64,000 bases of DNA from Hoyosella rhizosphaerae (GTDB lineage: Bacteria > Actinomycetota > Actinomycetes > Mycobacteriales > Mycobacteriaceae): assembly GCF_014643175.1 (NCBI RefSeq), contig NZ_BMJH01000001.1, positions 744,001 to 808,000 on the forward strand. Direction: 5' to 3'. The notes under the pieces are model-generated. The model ran no database searches, had not been told where the DNA came from, and saw only the letters and a program-made list of their open reading frames with translations. Both the position numbers and the translations under genes were made by a program. Positions 7,864 to 16,519 of the stretch are shown piece after piece (positions within the stretch are counted from its first letter, which is position 1; every line of letters starts with the position of its first letter).

Positions 7864-9294
7864 ATGCGCCAACTCGATCCGACAAGTGCAATCATGCTTC
7901 ACCTTGAAGGGTCAGGCCATCATCACAACCTCATGAGCGTGTATTTTGTTGACCCGCTCACCTCGACCAGCGCCGACGAACTTACGGCACTGGTCGAGGC
8001 GCGTCTTCGCAATTCGCCCACATACTGTGCTCGTCTTCAGAATGTTCCCGCTGCTCTCGGTAATCCGTTTTGGGTGAGGGACCCAGAGTTCGCGGTCGAG
8101 AACCATGTCAGCACAGGAGTGGTGTCGGGGCGCGGCACGTGGCGCGATGCGTGCGACGACATCACCAGCATCTTCGACAAACCGATGGACTTTTCACGTC
8201 CTACGTGGGAGGTACACATCCGCCACGGGGTAGCGCCATGTGAACGATTCCCTGTTGGAGCCTCGATTGTGATAGTCAAAGTCCACCACGTCGCGCTGGA
8301 CGGCCTTGGGTTGGTGCAGTTTTCCTTGCGACTGTTCGATACCAATCCAAATACCGGTCTGTCCCCTATCGCAGCCGACACTCCGGCGACTCATACACAG
8401 CCAGCTGGCCCCTTGCGCGTTCTTGGCAAGGTTGTCGCAAGCTCTCCCGGCAAAGCCGCCGCCTTTGCACGTGACTTAACCAAGACAGTGCGACTGAACC
8501 GCAAACTGGTGTCGGCGGTTGCGGAGGGTGCCATCGTGCCGCGTCCTACCAAGTCGGCTCGAACGGTCCTCAATGACACAACTAGTTCGCTACATAACTT
8601 CACTGGGATCGCATTGCCTTTTGCGGACGTTGCTCGATGCAGGCAACTTGCTCCTGGCGCCACCATCAACGATGTCGCACTGGCGGTCATATCAGGAGCC
8701 CTGCGCAAGTTTCTAGTCGAGAATGACGAAATTCCGACGGAGGATTTGATCTGCGGTGTTCCAAAGTCACTACACGGCGATGCTGTAGAAGAAGGAATTA
8801 ACAAGGTCACCGGACTGTCGGTCATTCTGCACAACACCATCGCTGATCCGGTGGAGAGGTTAGCAGCCATCCGCACGTCATCCGGCCATGAAAAGCGTCG
8901 CGCTGAAAAGTTCAGTGCCGCCGAAATTGCGAGCATGGTGATCAAGCTCCCCCCATTCATGCTGAAACCGATTGTCACCGCAGAAATGAAGTCCACGCAG
9001 TCACAATCTTCGACAGTCAACCTCAGCACGGTGGCAACAAACATGCCGCGTGGAGTTAAGGAGCTCTACTTCCAGGGCGAGAGGGTTCGCGAAACGTACA
9101 CGCTGCTCCCGATGAACAGTGGAGTCGGGATGAAACACGAGATCACCTCCATCGGTGACACTGTGTTCATCTCAGTTGCCGCGGACCGGGACTTGCTGCC
9201 GGATGCCGAGTCCTATGCCGACAAGCTGCGGTTGTCATTCGCCGACCTCTACTCGCGCACTAATGCAGATCGCTCACCTGTCACGGCCTCGTAG
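7864..9294 (+). CDS. Wax ester synthase/diacylglycerol acyltransferase (WS/DGAT)
   Basis: Transfers fatty acyl groups from acyl-CoA to diacylglycerol or fatty alcohols, making storage lipid, a hallmark of mycolic-acid actinobacteria. The 476-residue protein has the catalytic HHVALDG motif (His 141, His 142, Asp 146), and the N-terminal LDPTSAIMLHLEG and the later PRGVKELYFQG also fit the family. A TTG at 7843 would add seven residues, but ATG 7864 has AAAGG seven bases upstream and gives the canonical N-terminus. The 3' end overlaps the convergent gene by 21 bases. It is 36 bases after the lipoprotein gene, so the two may be co-transcribed. Confidence 0.95.
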   Translation: MRQLDPTSAIMLHLEGSGHHHNLMSVYFVDPLTSTSADELTALVEARLRNSPTYCARLQNVPAALGNPFWVRDPEFAVENHVSTGVVSGRGTWRDACDDITSIFDKPMDFSRPTWEVHIRHGVAPCERFPVGASIVIVKVHHVALDGLGLVQFSLRLFDTNPNTGLSPIAADTPATHTQPAGPLRVLGKVVASSPGKAAAFARDLTKTVRLNRKLVSAVAEGAIVPRPTKSARTVLNDTTSSLHNFTGIALPFADVARCRQLAPGATINDVALAVISGALRKFLVENDEIPTEDLICGVPKSLHGDAVEEGINKVTGLSVILHNTIADPVERLAAIRTSSGHEKRRAEKFSAAEIASMVIKLPPFMLKPIVTAEMKSTQSQSSTVNLSTVATNMPRGVKELYFQGERVRETYTLLPMNSGVGMKHEITSIGDTVFISVAADRDLLPDAESYADKLRLSFADLYSRTNADRSPVTAS

Positions 9295-10467
9295 TGTTGT
9301 GATGTCACCAAACAGCATGTGCTGGTAGCGGAGCAGAATTTCGTCACTGCTACTGACCTGCTCGTCCACTAGTCGTATGTTGTCGGTGGATATTTCGCGT
9401 ACCCCGGAAGTCGACAACAGTTCGTCGAGGCGAGCATCAAGGTGCTGTTCGGCCCTATCTGCCTCGAGGTAGCGGAATTGCTCCTCCATACGTGACACGG
9501 TGAGATCAATGCGCATCAGCGCAGCAACCCTATTGACAATCTGGTCCCAGACAGCAGCGATTGAGTCGTCTCGAGTACGGATCGCCGCCCGCTGCGCACT
9601 TGTAGTTGCGGACAGTAGCGCTGTTTCGCTGTCCGCAACTATTCCTTCGAGGGCAATCGTGTCGACGGCGATGTTGGTGAGTTCTTCAGCAAGGTCGACG
9701 TGCGTGCGCTGAGATGCGAGGACCTCGGATTGCCAGGCACGCGAACGGCTGATGTCATTGCATAAAACCCCGGCGAGATACAACACAGCGTCGTACTTGG
9801 TGGTGAAGACCAGTGTTGTATCGGCTTCACCTCCGAGGCGATCTAGGAGTGCCTTTCCGACTACTTCTAACCGAACCGATTGCTCCCATCGTTGCGCCCG
9901 ATCGTGAAGTGCATTTCGCATTGCGTGGGTGACTACGCCAGTGATGTCGGTGTGACTCTGCGGTGCTGGGGTGCGACAGAGGGCATCGAACAGGGCGTCT
10001 CGTTCGCCTACGTCGAGGTAGATGCCAGCTTTGCGTTCTTTACGAATCGTGCTGACTTTGCTGCTGAAGTGCTCTCGCGACATCGTGAAATCTGAGCGCA
10101 GGCGGCGCAGTTTGGCAGTTAATGATCGGGCCCGCCTGATAAGAAGCTGTTTCGCTGGCCCTTGGGGTAGTTCTGCGATCCTGTCGTTGGTGGCGTCGCG
10201 CCGGTCGCACAAATTGCGCAGTTCGCTAAAACCACCCTGCGCACTCAAACCACCCTGCGCACTCAAACTACTTAGCGCCGGAAACTCCGCACCGTTGCGA
10301 AGCCGTCGCACGAGCGTGTCGCGGGTAGGTTGCGGCAGTCGGCCTGCCGCAATGTAGAGCGCTACGCCGTCGTCGAGTGGGCCCACAAGTGCGGGGAGGG
10401 TCCGCGATTCGCAGCGGGTGCGGACCCATGTTTCGGGAGTTACATCACCAAGTTGTGGAGGTGGCAT
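9274..10467 (-). CDS. Uncharacterised helical protein, 397 residues
   Basis: I do not recognise a family. The protein is soluble, rich in Arg, Leu, Asp and Ala, and almost wholly helical in appearance, with long amphipathic stretches (for example around residues 85-150 and 260-340) that could form coiled coils; there is no signal peptide or membrane helix. A six-residue unit LSAQGG is tandemly duplicated because of an 18-bp DNA duplication. The start follows AAGGAG, giving ATG 10467 (a GTG one codon earlier is possible). Its last 21 bases overlap the end of the WS/DGAT gene on the opposite strand. The upstream region shared with the arylsulfotransferase-like gene contains the palindrome GACAATTGTC at 10494-10503. 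Confidence 0.75.
   Translation of the reverse strand: MPPPQLGDVTPETWVRTRCESRTLPALVGPLDDGVALYIAAGRLPQPTRDTLVRRLRNGAEFPALSSLSAQGGLSAQGGFSELRNLCDRRDATNDRIAELPQGPAKQLLIRRARSLTAKLRRLRSDFTMSREHFSSKVSTIRKERKAGIYLDVGERDALFDALCRTPAPQSHTDITGVVTHAMRNALHDRAQRWEQSVRLEVVGKALLDRLGGEADTTLVFTTKYDAVLYLAGVLCNDISRSRAWQSEVLASQRTHVDLAEELTNIAVDTIALEGIVADSETALLSATTSAQRAAIRTRDDSIAAVWDQIVNRVAALMRIDLTVSRMEEQFRYLEADRAEQHLDARLDELLSTSGVREISTDNIRLVDEQVSSSDEILLRYQHMLFGDITTLRGRDR
10231..10266. repeat. 18-bp exact tandem duplication inside a gene
   Basis: The unit ACCACCCTGCGCACTCAA occurs twice without any mismatch at 10231 and 10249. Being a multiple of three it keeps the frame and produces a duplicated hexapeptide in the uncharacterised helical protein. 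Perfect identity implies a recent slippage event. Confidence 0.9.
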
Positions 10468-10658
10468 CACCGCTCCTTAGTCTTGCCAATACTGACAATT
10501 GTCGCAGTTCGTCGGCGACCCTGTGCGCGTGATCCAGCACACTTTAGGCGTCCGCTGGTATGTCACTGTGCTGACGACCGCGGAATGCCGTAGCGTGGCG
10601 TCATTGTATTTGTGTCCACGTCAGACTGAGTGCGGGCGTCGCAATCGCTGATACAGGG

Positions 10659-12281
10659 GTGGTGGGATCGGTGCAGTGGCCGGGGTGCTGGCGTGCAAGG
10701 TTACGTCTCGTTGCAGTGGGTGCCACTGTGTTGCTCGCTGGTGGGTGCATCAAACCTGAGGTGCCTCCGACATTCCCCGCCACACTCGATCTCGGAGCCG
10801 AGACGTTTATCTCTGCGCCCCACTTGCGTCCGCCGGTGGTTAAGGACATGTTCAAACTTGAGTCAGCAACAACTGGCATGTTGCTGTTTGCGCCTCATTT
10901 CCGATCGAGTTCCGATGCTGATGAATGGGACGCTTTAATCGAGGACGCTGCGGCCGAGGACTCAGCAGCGCGGGATGCGGAGCCGTTGGCGGCGCGCCCG
11001 GATGCAGGCATTTTGATGGTAACTAACGGTGGGGAGACGAGCTGGTTCCTCCCGGCCTGGGACGATATCGAACTGCGCAATGTGGCGGTACAGAACTTGG
11101 GTGATCAGCAGGTGATCACCTACTGGCGTGGCAGTGTCGTGGACGAACAGACCGGTGAGGGCGAGTTTGTCATCGTTGGGTCGGACATGGGCGAATTGCG
11201 CACGGTTAATGCGGCCAATGATCTCCGTGCGAGCTTCCAAGATTTGGTGTTAACCGCGCGTAATTCCGCGCTGCTTATCGCCCACCCGGTCGTTCGCCTC
11301 GACGAGGGCGACATTCGTACGACGATCGTCCAGGAGGTCGCCCTCGACACGGGTGAGGTGCTTTTCGAGTGGAATGCCCTTGATCATGTTGATCCATCGG
11401 AATCAACCGTCGAGAAACCTCAGGATGATGAAGTTCCCTGGGATTACTTCCATGGCACCTCCGTCAGCGAAGGCACAGACGGCAGTGTTTTAATTTCTGC
11501 GCGCAATACCAGCACTGTCTACAAGGTAGATCGTGAAACGGGCACTATCGTGTGGCGTCTCGGCGGGAAACTGAGCGACTTCACCGGCGATGATGACGCG
11601 CGGTTTAGCTACCAGAACGACGTTCGGTGGCGCAATGAGGGGCGCATAAGTTTGTTGGATAGCGGTATCCCACCGGTGGACCGCCGTGACAGTGACCGTG
11701 ACAGTGACACAGACACAGACACAGACACTGAAAGCGACGATGAGGATGTGCCGCTACCGCCCTCCCGTGGGCTGATCCTGGGTATCGACGAGGTGGAACG
11801 AGCTGTCACGGTGGAGGCTGAGTTTCCTCACCCTCTCGGATTTTCAGGTAGCACCGCAGGTAGTCACCAGGTGCTAGAAAATGGGAATAGTGTTGTGGCG
11901 TGGGGTTCTCACGCCAGCATCACTGAGTTCACCCGTGACGGCGGCATTGTGCGGCACGCAGTGTTCCCGGCCTCGATGGCGACGGATCGTGCGATCCTCG
12001 CGCAGTGGGCAGGAACGCCCTTCGCTCGTCCTGCTCTCAACGCACGCAGCAACACGACTACTACCCGACTGAATATGAGTTGGAACGGTTCCACTGGTGT
12101 GACCAGGTGGCGCATCCTTGCTGGCGATGACCGCGATGACTTGGAGGTCATCGAAACTGTGCCGAGGACGGGTTTCGAAACTGAGGCGACACTTGACCGC
12201 CGGTTTGGTTTTGTGCGCGTTCAGGCACTCAATGCGATTGGTGAGGTTCTCAGCCAATCGGATGTCGAGGAAGCCAGCTAG
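10659..12281 (+). CDS. Arylsulfotransferase-family (ASST-like) lipoprotein
   Basis: Exported protein of about 540 residues with a signal peptide ending LAGGC (Cys 30), hence a lipoprotein. The body has repeats of a beta-propeller: DTGEVLFEW, DRETGTIVWRLGG and GGIVRHAVF, with the motif DYFHGTSVSE in which the histidine corresponds to the catalytic position of arylsulfotransferases. Family members move sulfate between phenols, but many actinobacterial ones have unknown function. Unusual is an acidic insertion made of Asp, Ser, Thr and Arg repeats (near residues 345-365) encoded by ACAGAC-type repeats. GTG 10659 is the longest start; GTG 10671, with GGTGGG upstream, is equally good. The 3' end overlaps mmsB convergently. 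Confidence 0.82.
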   Translation: MVGSVQWPGCWRARLRLVAVGATVLLAGGCIKPEVPPTFPATLDLGAETFISAPHLRPPVVKDMFKLESATTGMLLFAPHFRSSSDADEWDALIEDAAAEDSAARDAEPLAARPDAGILMVTNGGETSWFLPAWDDIELRNVAVQNLGDQQVITYWRGSVVDEQTGEGEFVIVGSDMGELRTVNAANDLRASFQDLVLTARNSALLIAHPVVRLDEGDIRTTIVQEVALDTGEVLFEWNALDHVDPSESTVEKPQDDEVPWDYFHGTSVSEGTDGSVLISARNTSTVYKVDRETGTIVWRLGGKLSDFTGDDDARFSYQNDVRWRNEGRISLLDSGIPPVDRRDSDRDSDTDTDTDTESDDEDVPLPPSRGLILGIDEVERAVTVEAEFPHPLGFSGSTAGSHQVLENGNSVVAWGSHASITEFTRDGGIVRHAVFPASMATDRAILAQWAGTPFARPALNARSNTTTTRLNMSWNGSTGVTRWRILAGDDRDDLEVIETVPRTGFETEATLDRRFGFVRVQALNAIGEVLSQSDVEEAS

Positions 12282-13174
12282 TCCGCTGGCTGTTCTGACC
12301 GGCGCCGGATGTCGTTGATGATGGCGGAGAAGTCAAGACCGTGTCCGCCTTCTTTGGCAACACGGTGGTAAATCTGTGAGGCGTGCTGCCCGAGTTCGCC
12401 CGTGACGCCACTTTTGGCGAGCGCGTTGGCGGCGAGGCCGAGGTCTTTATCCATGAGTTCCACAGCGAACCCAGGCTGGTAGTCATTGTTTGCTGGCGAT
12501 GTGGGCACTGGGCCTGGAACCGGGCAATACGACGTCAGCGCCCAGCATTGGCCGGAAGCTTGCGAAGCGACCTTGAAGACGGTGTCGTGAGTAAGACCGA
12601 GCTTCTCCCCCAGTACGAATGCTTCACTGACCGCGATCATAGAAATACCAAGGATCATGTTGTTGCAGATCTTGGCGGCCTGGCCCGCACCTGCGGCACC
12701 GCAGTGCACTATGTTGCGGCCCATGATGTCGAGTAGTGGGCGTACCTGGTTGACGTCGTCTGCCGATCCGCCGACCATCATCGTCAACGTCCCGGCTGTG
12801 GCACCTGCTACCCCACCCGATACTGGTGCGTCGACAAATCGGTGCCCTGCTTTGACGGCCTTGTCGTGCGCTGTGCGTGCATCATCAACATCAATGGTGG
12901 AGCAGTCGAGGAAGAGAGTATTGGGTGTTGCTGTGGCGAGCACTGTGTCATACACCTGGTGCACGTGGGCGCCGCTGGGCAGCATGGTGATGACGACAGT
13001 TGCGTCTGCCACGGCTTTGTCGAGCGAACCCACTGTCGTGATGCCGTTTTCCGCGGCGAGCGCCAGTGCTGCGGGTACTACGTCGTAACCCTGAACTGGG
13101 TACCCAGCCGTGACGAGGTTGTGGGCCATGGGGCCACCCATGTGTCCAAGTCCAATAAATGCGATTGTTGGCAT
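12278..13174 (-). CDS. mmsB: 3-hydroxyisobutyrate dehydrogenase
   Basis: Oxidises 3-hydroxyisobutyrate to methylmalonate semialdehyde with NAD+, a step of valine degradation in the cytoplasm. The 298-residue protein has the Rossmann start IAFIGLGHMGGPMA, the substrate-binding DAPVSGG (115-121) and the catalytic lysine (Lys 168) in GAGQAAKICNN, all standard for the family and full length. It is the last gene of a three-gene block: mmsA, acyl-CoA dehydrogenase, mmsB, with a 30-base gap to the dehydrogenase. The product of this enzyme is the substrate of the neighbouring mmsA enzyme, which supports the assignment over generic beta-hydroxyacid dehydrogenases. Confidence 0.94.
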   Translation of the reverse strand: MPTIAFIGLGHMGGPMAHNLVTAGYPVQGYDVVPAALALAAENGITTVGSLDKAVADATVVITMLPSGAHVHQVYDTVLATATPNTLFLDCSTIDVDDARTAHDKAVKAGHRFVDAPVSGGVAGATAGTLTMMVGGSADDVNQVRPLLDIMGRNIVHCGAAGAGQAAKICNNMILGISMIAVSEAFVLGEKLGLTHDTVFKVASQASGQCWALTSYCPVPGPVPTSPANNDYQPGFAVELMDKDLGLAANALAKSGVTGELGQHASQIYHRVAKEGGHGLDFSAIINDIRRRSEQPAD

Positions 13175-13204
13175 GACGACTGCTCTCTCTTCAGTACTGT
13201 GCGG

Positions 13205-14344
13205 TCAGGTGACGTTGAGGGTGGATCGTGCGACGACCATGCGCATAATCTCGTTGGTGCCTTCGAGGATCTTGTGAACCCTTAGGTCGCGAACGATCTT
13301 CTCGATTCCGTAGTCGGCGAGGTACCCGTATCCGCCGTGGAGTTGCAAAGCCTCATCGGCGACGCGGAATCCAGCTTCTGTGACGAAGCTTTTCGCCATC
13401 GCGCACAAGGCGATCTTGTCTTTCGAGTCATCGTCGAGTGCCTCCGCGGCGCGCCATAGGATGCTGCGTGATGCTTCGAGGTCAATGCGCATACCGGCGA
13501 TTGTCGACTGGACTGTTTCCCGTTGGGACAGTTTTTGGCCAAAAGCGGATCGCTCATTTACATAGTGAACTGCTTTGTCGAGTGCTGCCTGCGCACCGCC
13601 AAGCGAACATGCGGCGATGTTGAGCCGCCCACCGTTGAGTCCATTCATTGCGATGCGAAACCCATTGTTTTCGCCACCGAGGATATTGGTAGCGGGGACA
13701 CGGACATTGTCGAACATGACTTGCCGGGTGGGCATCGCGTTCCACCCCATCTTGGTTTCGTTCGCTCCGAAGCTTAGGCCCGCTGCTGAGCCTGGTACGA
13801 GGACGGCGGAAATACCATGCGGACCCGCGCCCCCAGTCCGGGCCATGACTACGTATGTTGAGCTCACCCCGGCGCCGGAAATGAACTGTTTCACTCCATT
13901 GATGACGAGTTCGTCCCCATCGCGGCGGGCCGATGTCGTCAGCGCTGCCGCATCGGACCCGCTGTTGGGTTCTGTGAGGCAGTAGCTCGCTAAGCTGTCC
14001 ATCGTCGCCAGTGGGGGCAGCCAATCGCGCCGCTGCGCTTCGGTTCCGTATGTGTCGATCATCGAGGCAACCATGTTGTGGATTGACACGTAGGCGGCGA
14101 TGGTGGGGCATCCGTGCGCAAGATGTTCGAAGATGCGGACGGAGTCGAGACGAGTGAGACCAGAGCCGCCGACGTCTTCGCGGACGCAGATTGCTCCCAT
14201 GCCGAGGGTTGCGGCGCGGCGAAGTACGTCTACGGGGAAGTGTTTACGCTGGTCCCAGTCCAGTGCGTACGGTTCGATTTCCTCGTGGGCGAACTGTTGC
14301 ACGGTGTCGAGAATCGCCTGATCATCTGCGGTTAACGTGAACAT
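13205..14344 (-). CDS. Acyl-CoA dehydrogenase, probably isobutyryl-CoA dehydrogenase
   Basis: FAD enzyme of 379 residues that should introduce the double bond into isobutyryl-CoA during valine breakdown. Visible family features are YCLTEPNSGSDAA near the middle, the QLHGGYGYL loop and the catalytic glutamate in KILEGTNEIM (Glu 361). Position between mmsA and mmsB and the length match ACAD8-type enzymes; a short/branched-chain enzyme of different specificity remains possible from sequence alone. The gene starts six bases after the mmsA stop. Enoyl-CoA hydratase and 3-hydroxyisobutyryl-CoA hydrolase, the intermediate steps, are not in this window. Confidence 0.9.
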   Translation of the reverse strand: MFTLTADDQAILDTVQQFAHEEIEPYALDWDQRKHFPVDVLRRAATLGMGAICVREDVGGSGLTRLDSVRIFEHLAHGCPTIAAYVSIHNMVASMIDTYGTEAQRRDWLPPLATMDSLASYCLTEPNSGSDAAALTTSARRDGDELVINGVKQFISGAGVSSTYVVMARTGGAGPHGISAVLVPGSAAGLSFGANETKMGWNAMPTRQVMFDNVRVPATNILGGENNGFRIAMNGLNGGRLNIAACSLGGAQAALDKAVHYVNERSAFGQKLSQRETVQSTIAGMRIDLEASRSILWRAAEALDDDSKDKIALCAMAKSFVTEAGFRVADEALQLHGGYGYLADYGIEKIVRDLRVHKILEGTNEIMRMVVARSTLNVT

Positions 14345-14350
14345 GTCTGA

Positions 14351-15856
14351 TCACTTCATGGTGGGAATGATGAAGTGGCCTTCGTTTTCTTTGATGCCGG
14401 ATGGCCACCGCTGGGTCACTGTTTTGGTTTTGGTGTAGAAGCGGATGGAATCGGGGCCGTGTTGGTTCAGGTCACCGAAGTTTGACGCCTTCCATCCGCC
14501 GAAGGTGTGGTAGGCGACGGGTACTGGGATTGGTACGTTTACGCCAACCATTCCTACGTTGACTCGGGTGGTGAAGTCCCGTGCCGTGTCACCGTCGCGG
14601 GTGAAGATGGCGACACCATTGCCGTACTCGTGCTCGCTCGGGAGTCGCAGCGCTTCGTCATATGTGTCGGCGCGGACCACGGTAAGGACGGGTCCGAAAA
14701 TTTCCTCGATGTACGCACGCGATGTGGTGGGGACGTTGTCGAGCAGTGTGGGTCCGGTGAAGAATCCTTTTTCATGTCCGGGGAGCGTGAATGCACGGCC
14801 GTCGACGACGACGTCTGCTCCATCGGCGATGGCGATGTCGATGTAGCTGTTGACCCTGTCGAGCGCGTCTGAGCACACGAGTGGCCCAAAGTCTGCGTCC
14901 TCGTCGTCTGATGTTCCGACTGTGAGGTTGCGGACTCGTTCGGTCAGCTTCGCTACTAGCGCATCAGCGGTGGCTTCACCAACCGGTACTGCTACGGAGA
15001 TCGCCATGCATCGTTCACCCGCTGACCCGTATCCCGCGCCAACGAGTGCGTCGGCAACCTGGTCGAGGTCCGCATCCGGCATGACGATCGCGTGATTTTT
15101 CGCGCCACCGAAGCACTGAGCGCGCTTACCATTTGCGGTGGCTGTGGAGTAAATGTATTGGGCGATCGGTGTTGAGCCAACGAACCCGACTGCAGAAATA
15201 TCCGGGTGATGCAGGAGGGCGTCCACTGCTTCTTTATCGCCGTTGACGACGTTGAAGATGCCGGGTGGAAGTCCTGCTTCGAGGAATAGTTCGGCTAGAC
15301 GTAGCGGTACCGACGGGTCACGTTCTGATGGTTTGAGGATGAACGCGTTCCCGCACGCAATGGCGGGCGCTGCTTTCCATAGGGGGATCATGGCGGGGAA
15401 GTTAAACGGTGTGATTCCGGCAACCACACCGAGCGGTTGGCGCATGGAGTAAACGTCGATTCCTTCGCCAGCACCGACGGTGTATTCGCCCTTGAGGAGG
15501 TGTGGAATGCCGCAGGCGAACTCGACGACCTCGAGTCCGCGTTGGATGTCCCCGTGGGCATCGGCGACGGTTTTGCCGTGCTCTGCGGAGAGTAGTTGTG
15601 CCAGTGATTCTCGTTCTTGTTCGACGAGGTGGAGAAACTTGGTGAGGATGCGCGCGCGTCGTTGTGGATTCCATGTGGCCCATGAGCGCTGCGCTTGCAC
15701 GGCATCCGCTACTGCTGCGTCTACTTCGGCCGAGCTCGCTAGCGGCACTCGTGCCTGAACCTCGCCAGTGTTGGGGTTGAATACGTCGCTGTACCGACCA
15801 GAGGTCGATGCGGAGGGTTTGCCGGCGATGAAGTGGGTGAGGTCGCGAACGGGCAT
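14351..15856 (-). CDS. mmsA: Methylmalonate-semialdehyde dehydrogenase (acylating)
   Basis: CoA-dependent aldehyde dehydrogenase that turns methylmalonate semialdehyde into propionyl-CoA. The 501-residue protein has the ALDH core: ITPFNFPAMIPLW, the NAD-site GFVGSTPIAQYIY and the active cysteine in GSAGERCMAIS (Cys 283). The replacement of the usual general-base glutamate region by KNHAIVMPDAD is characteristic of the MmsA group. It is the first gene of the minus-strand valine block, and its upstream region is shared with a divergent MarR gene, so repression by that protein is likely. Length is normal. Confidence 0.95.
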   Translation of the reverse strand: MPVRDLTHFIAGKPSASTSGRYSDVFNPNTGEVQARVPLASSAEVDAAVADAVQAQRSWATWNPQRRARILTKFLHLVEQERESLAQLLSAEHGKTVADAHGDIQRGLEVVEFACGIPHLLKGEYTVGAGEGIDVYSMRQPLGVVAGITPFNFPAMIPLWKAAPAIACGNAFILKPSERDPSVPLRLAELFLEAGLPPGIFNVVNGDKEAVDALLHHPDISAVGFVGSTPIAQYIYSTATANGKRAQCFGGAKNHAIVMPDADLDQVADALVGAGYGSAGERCMAISVAVPVGEATADALVAKLTERVRNLTVGTSDDEDADFGPLVCSDALDRVNSYIDIAIADGADVVVDGRAFTLPGHEKGFFTGPTLLDNVPTTSRAYIEEIFGPVLTVVRADTYDEALRLPSEHEYGNGVAIFTRDGDTARDFTTRVNVGMVGVNVPIPVPVAYHTFGGWKASNFGDLNQHGPDSIRFYTKTKTVTQRWPSGIKENEGHFIIPTMK

Positions 15857-15914
15857 TGGTAGCTACCTTCTCAATCAGTTGCACAAAACGTGGTAGTCCA
15901 ATAGTAGGACGTCC

Positions 15915-15948
15915 AAGTGTTTCCTGTCACGTCCGTGAACCAACACTT
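15915..15948. promoter_or_regulatory. Inverted repeat in the mmsA/marR intergenic region
   Basis: AAGTGTT at 15915-15921 is the reverse complement of AACACTT at 15942-15948; the second arm also forms a closer pair, CACTT with AAGTG at 15956-15960. The arms lie between the divergent starts of mmsA (15856) and the MarR gene (15974), the expected place for a shared operator. Assignment is by position and symmetry only. Confidence 0.4.
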
Positions 15949-15973
15949 CTAAAATAAGTGACAAGATGAGTCG

Positions 15974-16501
15974 GTGAGCACCAACCACGCACTCCCCTTT
16001 GACCCCATCGCGCGGGCACAGCACCACTGGACCGAGCATGGGTGGGACGCCGCCGCAGACGGAATGGCGGCCGTCACCTCAATCATGCGAGCTCACCAAA
16101 TCATGATCAGCAAGGTCGAAGATGCATTAAAGCCGCACGGCCTCACTTTCTCGCGCTACGAAGTGCTCATGCTTCTGAGCTTCACCAAGCGCGGCGAAAT
16201 GCCGATGAGCAAAGCAAGCGCGCGACTTCAAGTTCACCCCACCAGCATTACGAACGCGGTCGACCGGCTTGAACGTGCAGGCCTTGTCCACCGAGTAGCC
16301 CACCCCGACGATCGCCGCACGACGCTCATCCGCATCACCGAGGACGGCCGGGAAAAGGCCACAGTCGCCACAAAGCAGCTCAACTCTGAGGTGTTCGGCA
16401 ACATCGGGCTACCCACACAAAAAGCCCGGCAGCTGGTCGAAATTCTCACCGAATACCGTTACCTCGCAGGTGATTTTACAGAGCCACCAAGCGAGCGGTA
16501 A
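15974..16501 (+). CDS. MarR-family transcriptional regulator
   Basis: A 175-residue winged-helix regulator. The MarR core is clear: a dimerising N-terminal helix, the recognition helix region MSKASARLQVHPTSITNAVD and the wing containing HPDDRRTTLIRITEDG. It starts with GTG at 15974; an ATG nine bases earlier runs into a stop after three codons. Divergent orientation to the valine block, with an inverted repeat between, implies autoregulation and control of mmsA, the acyl-CoA dehydrogenase and mmsB, probably responding to a CoA thioester or branched-chain acid, though the ligand is inferred only from the neighbours. Confidence 0.92.
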   Translation: MSTNHALPFDPIARAQHHWTEHGWDAAADGMAAVTSIMRAHQIMISKVEDALKPHGLTFSRYEVLMLLSFTKRGEMPMSKASARLQVHPTSITNAVDRLERAGLVHRVAHPDDRRTTLIRITEDGREKATVATKQLNSEVFGNIGLPTQKARQLVEILTEYRYLAGDFTEPPSER

Positions 16502-16519
16502 CGGCATACGCCCCGACTA

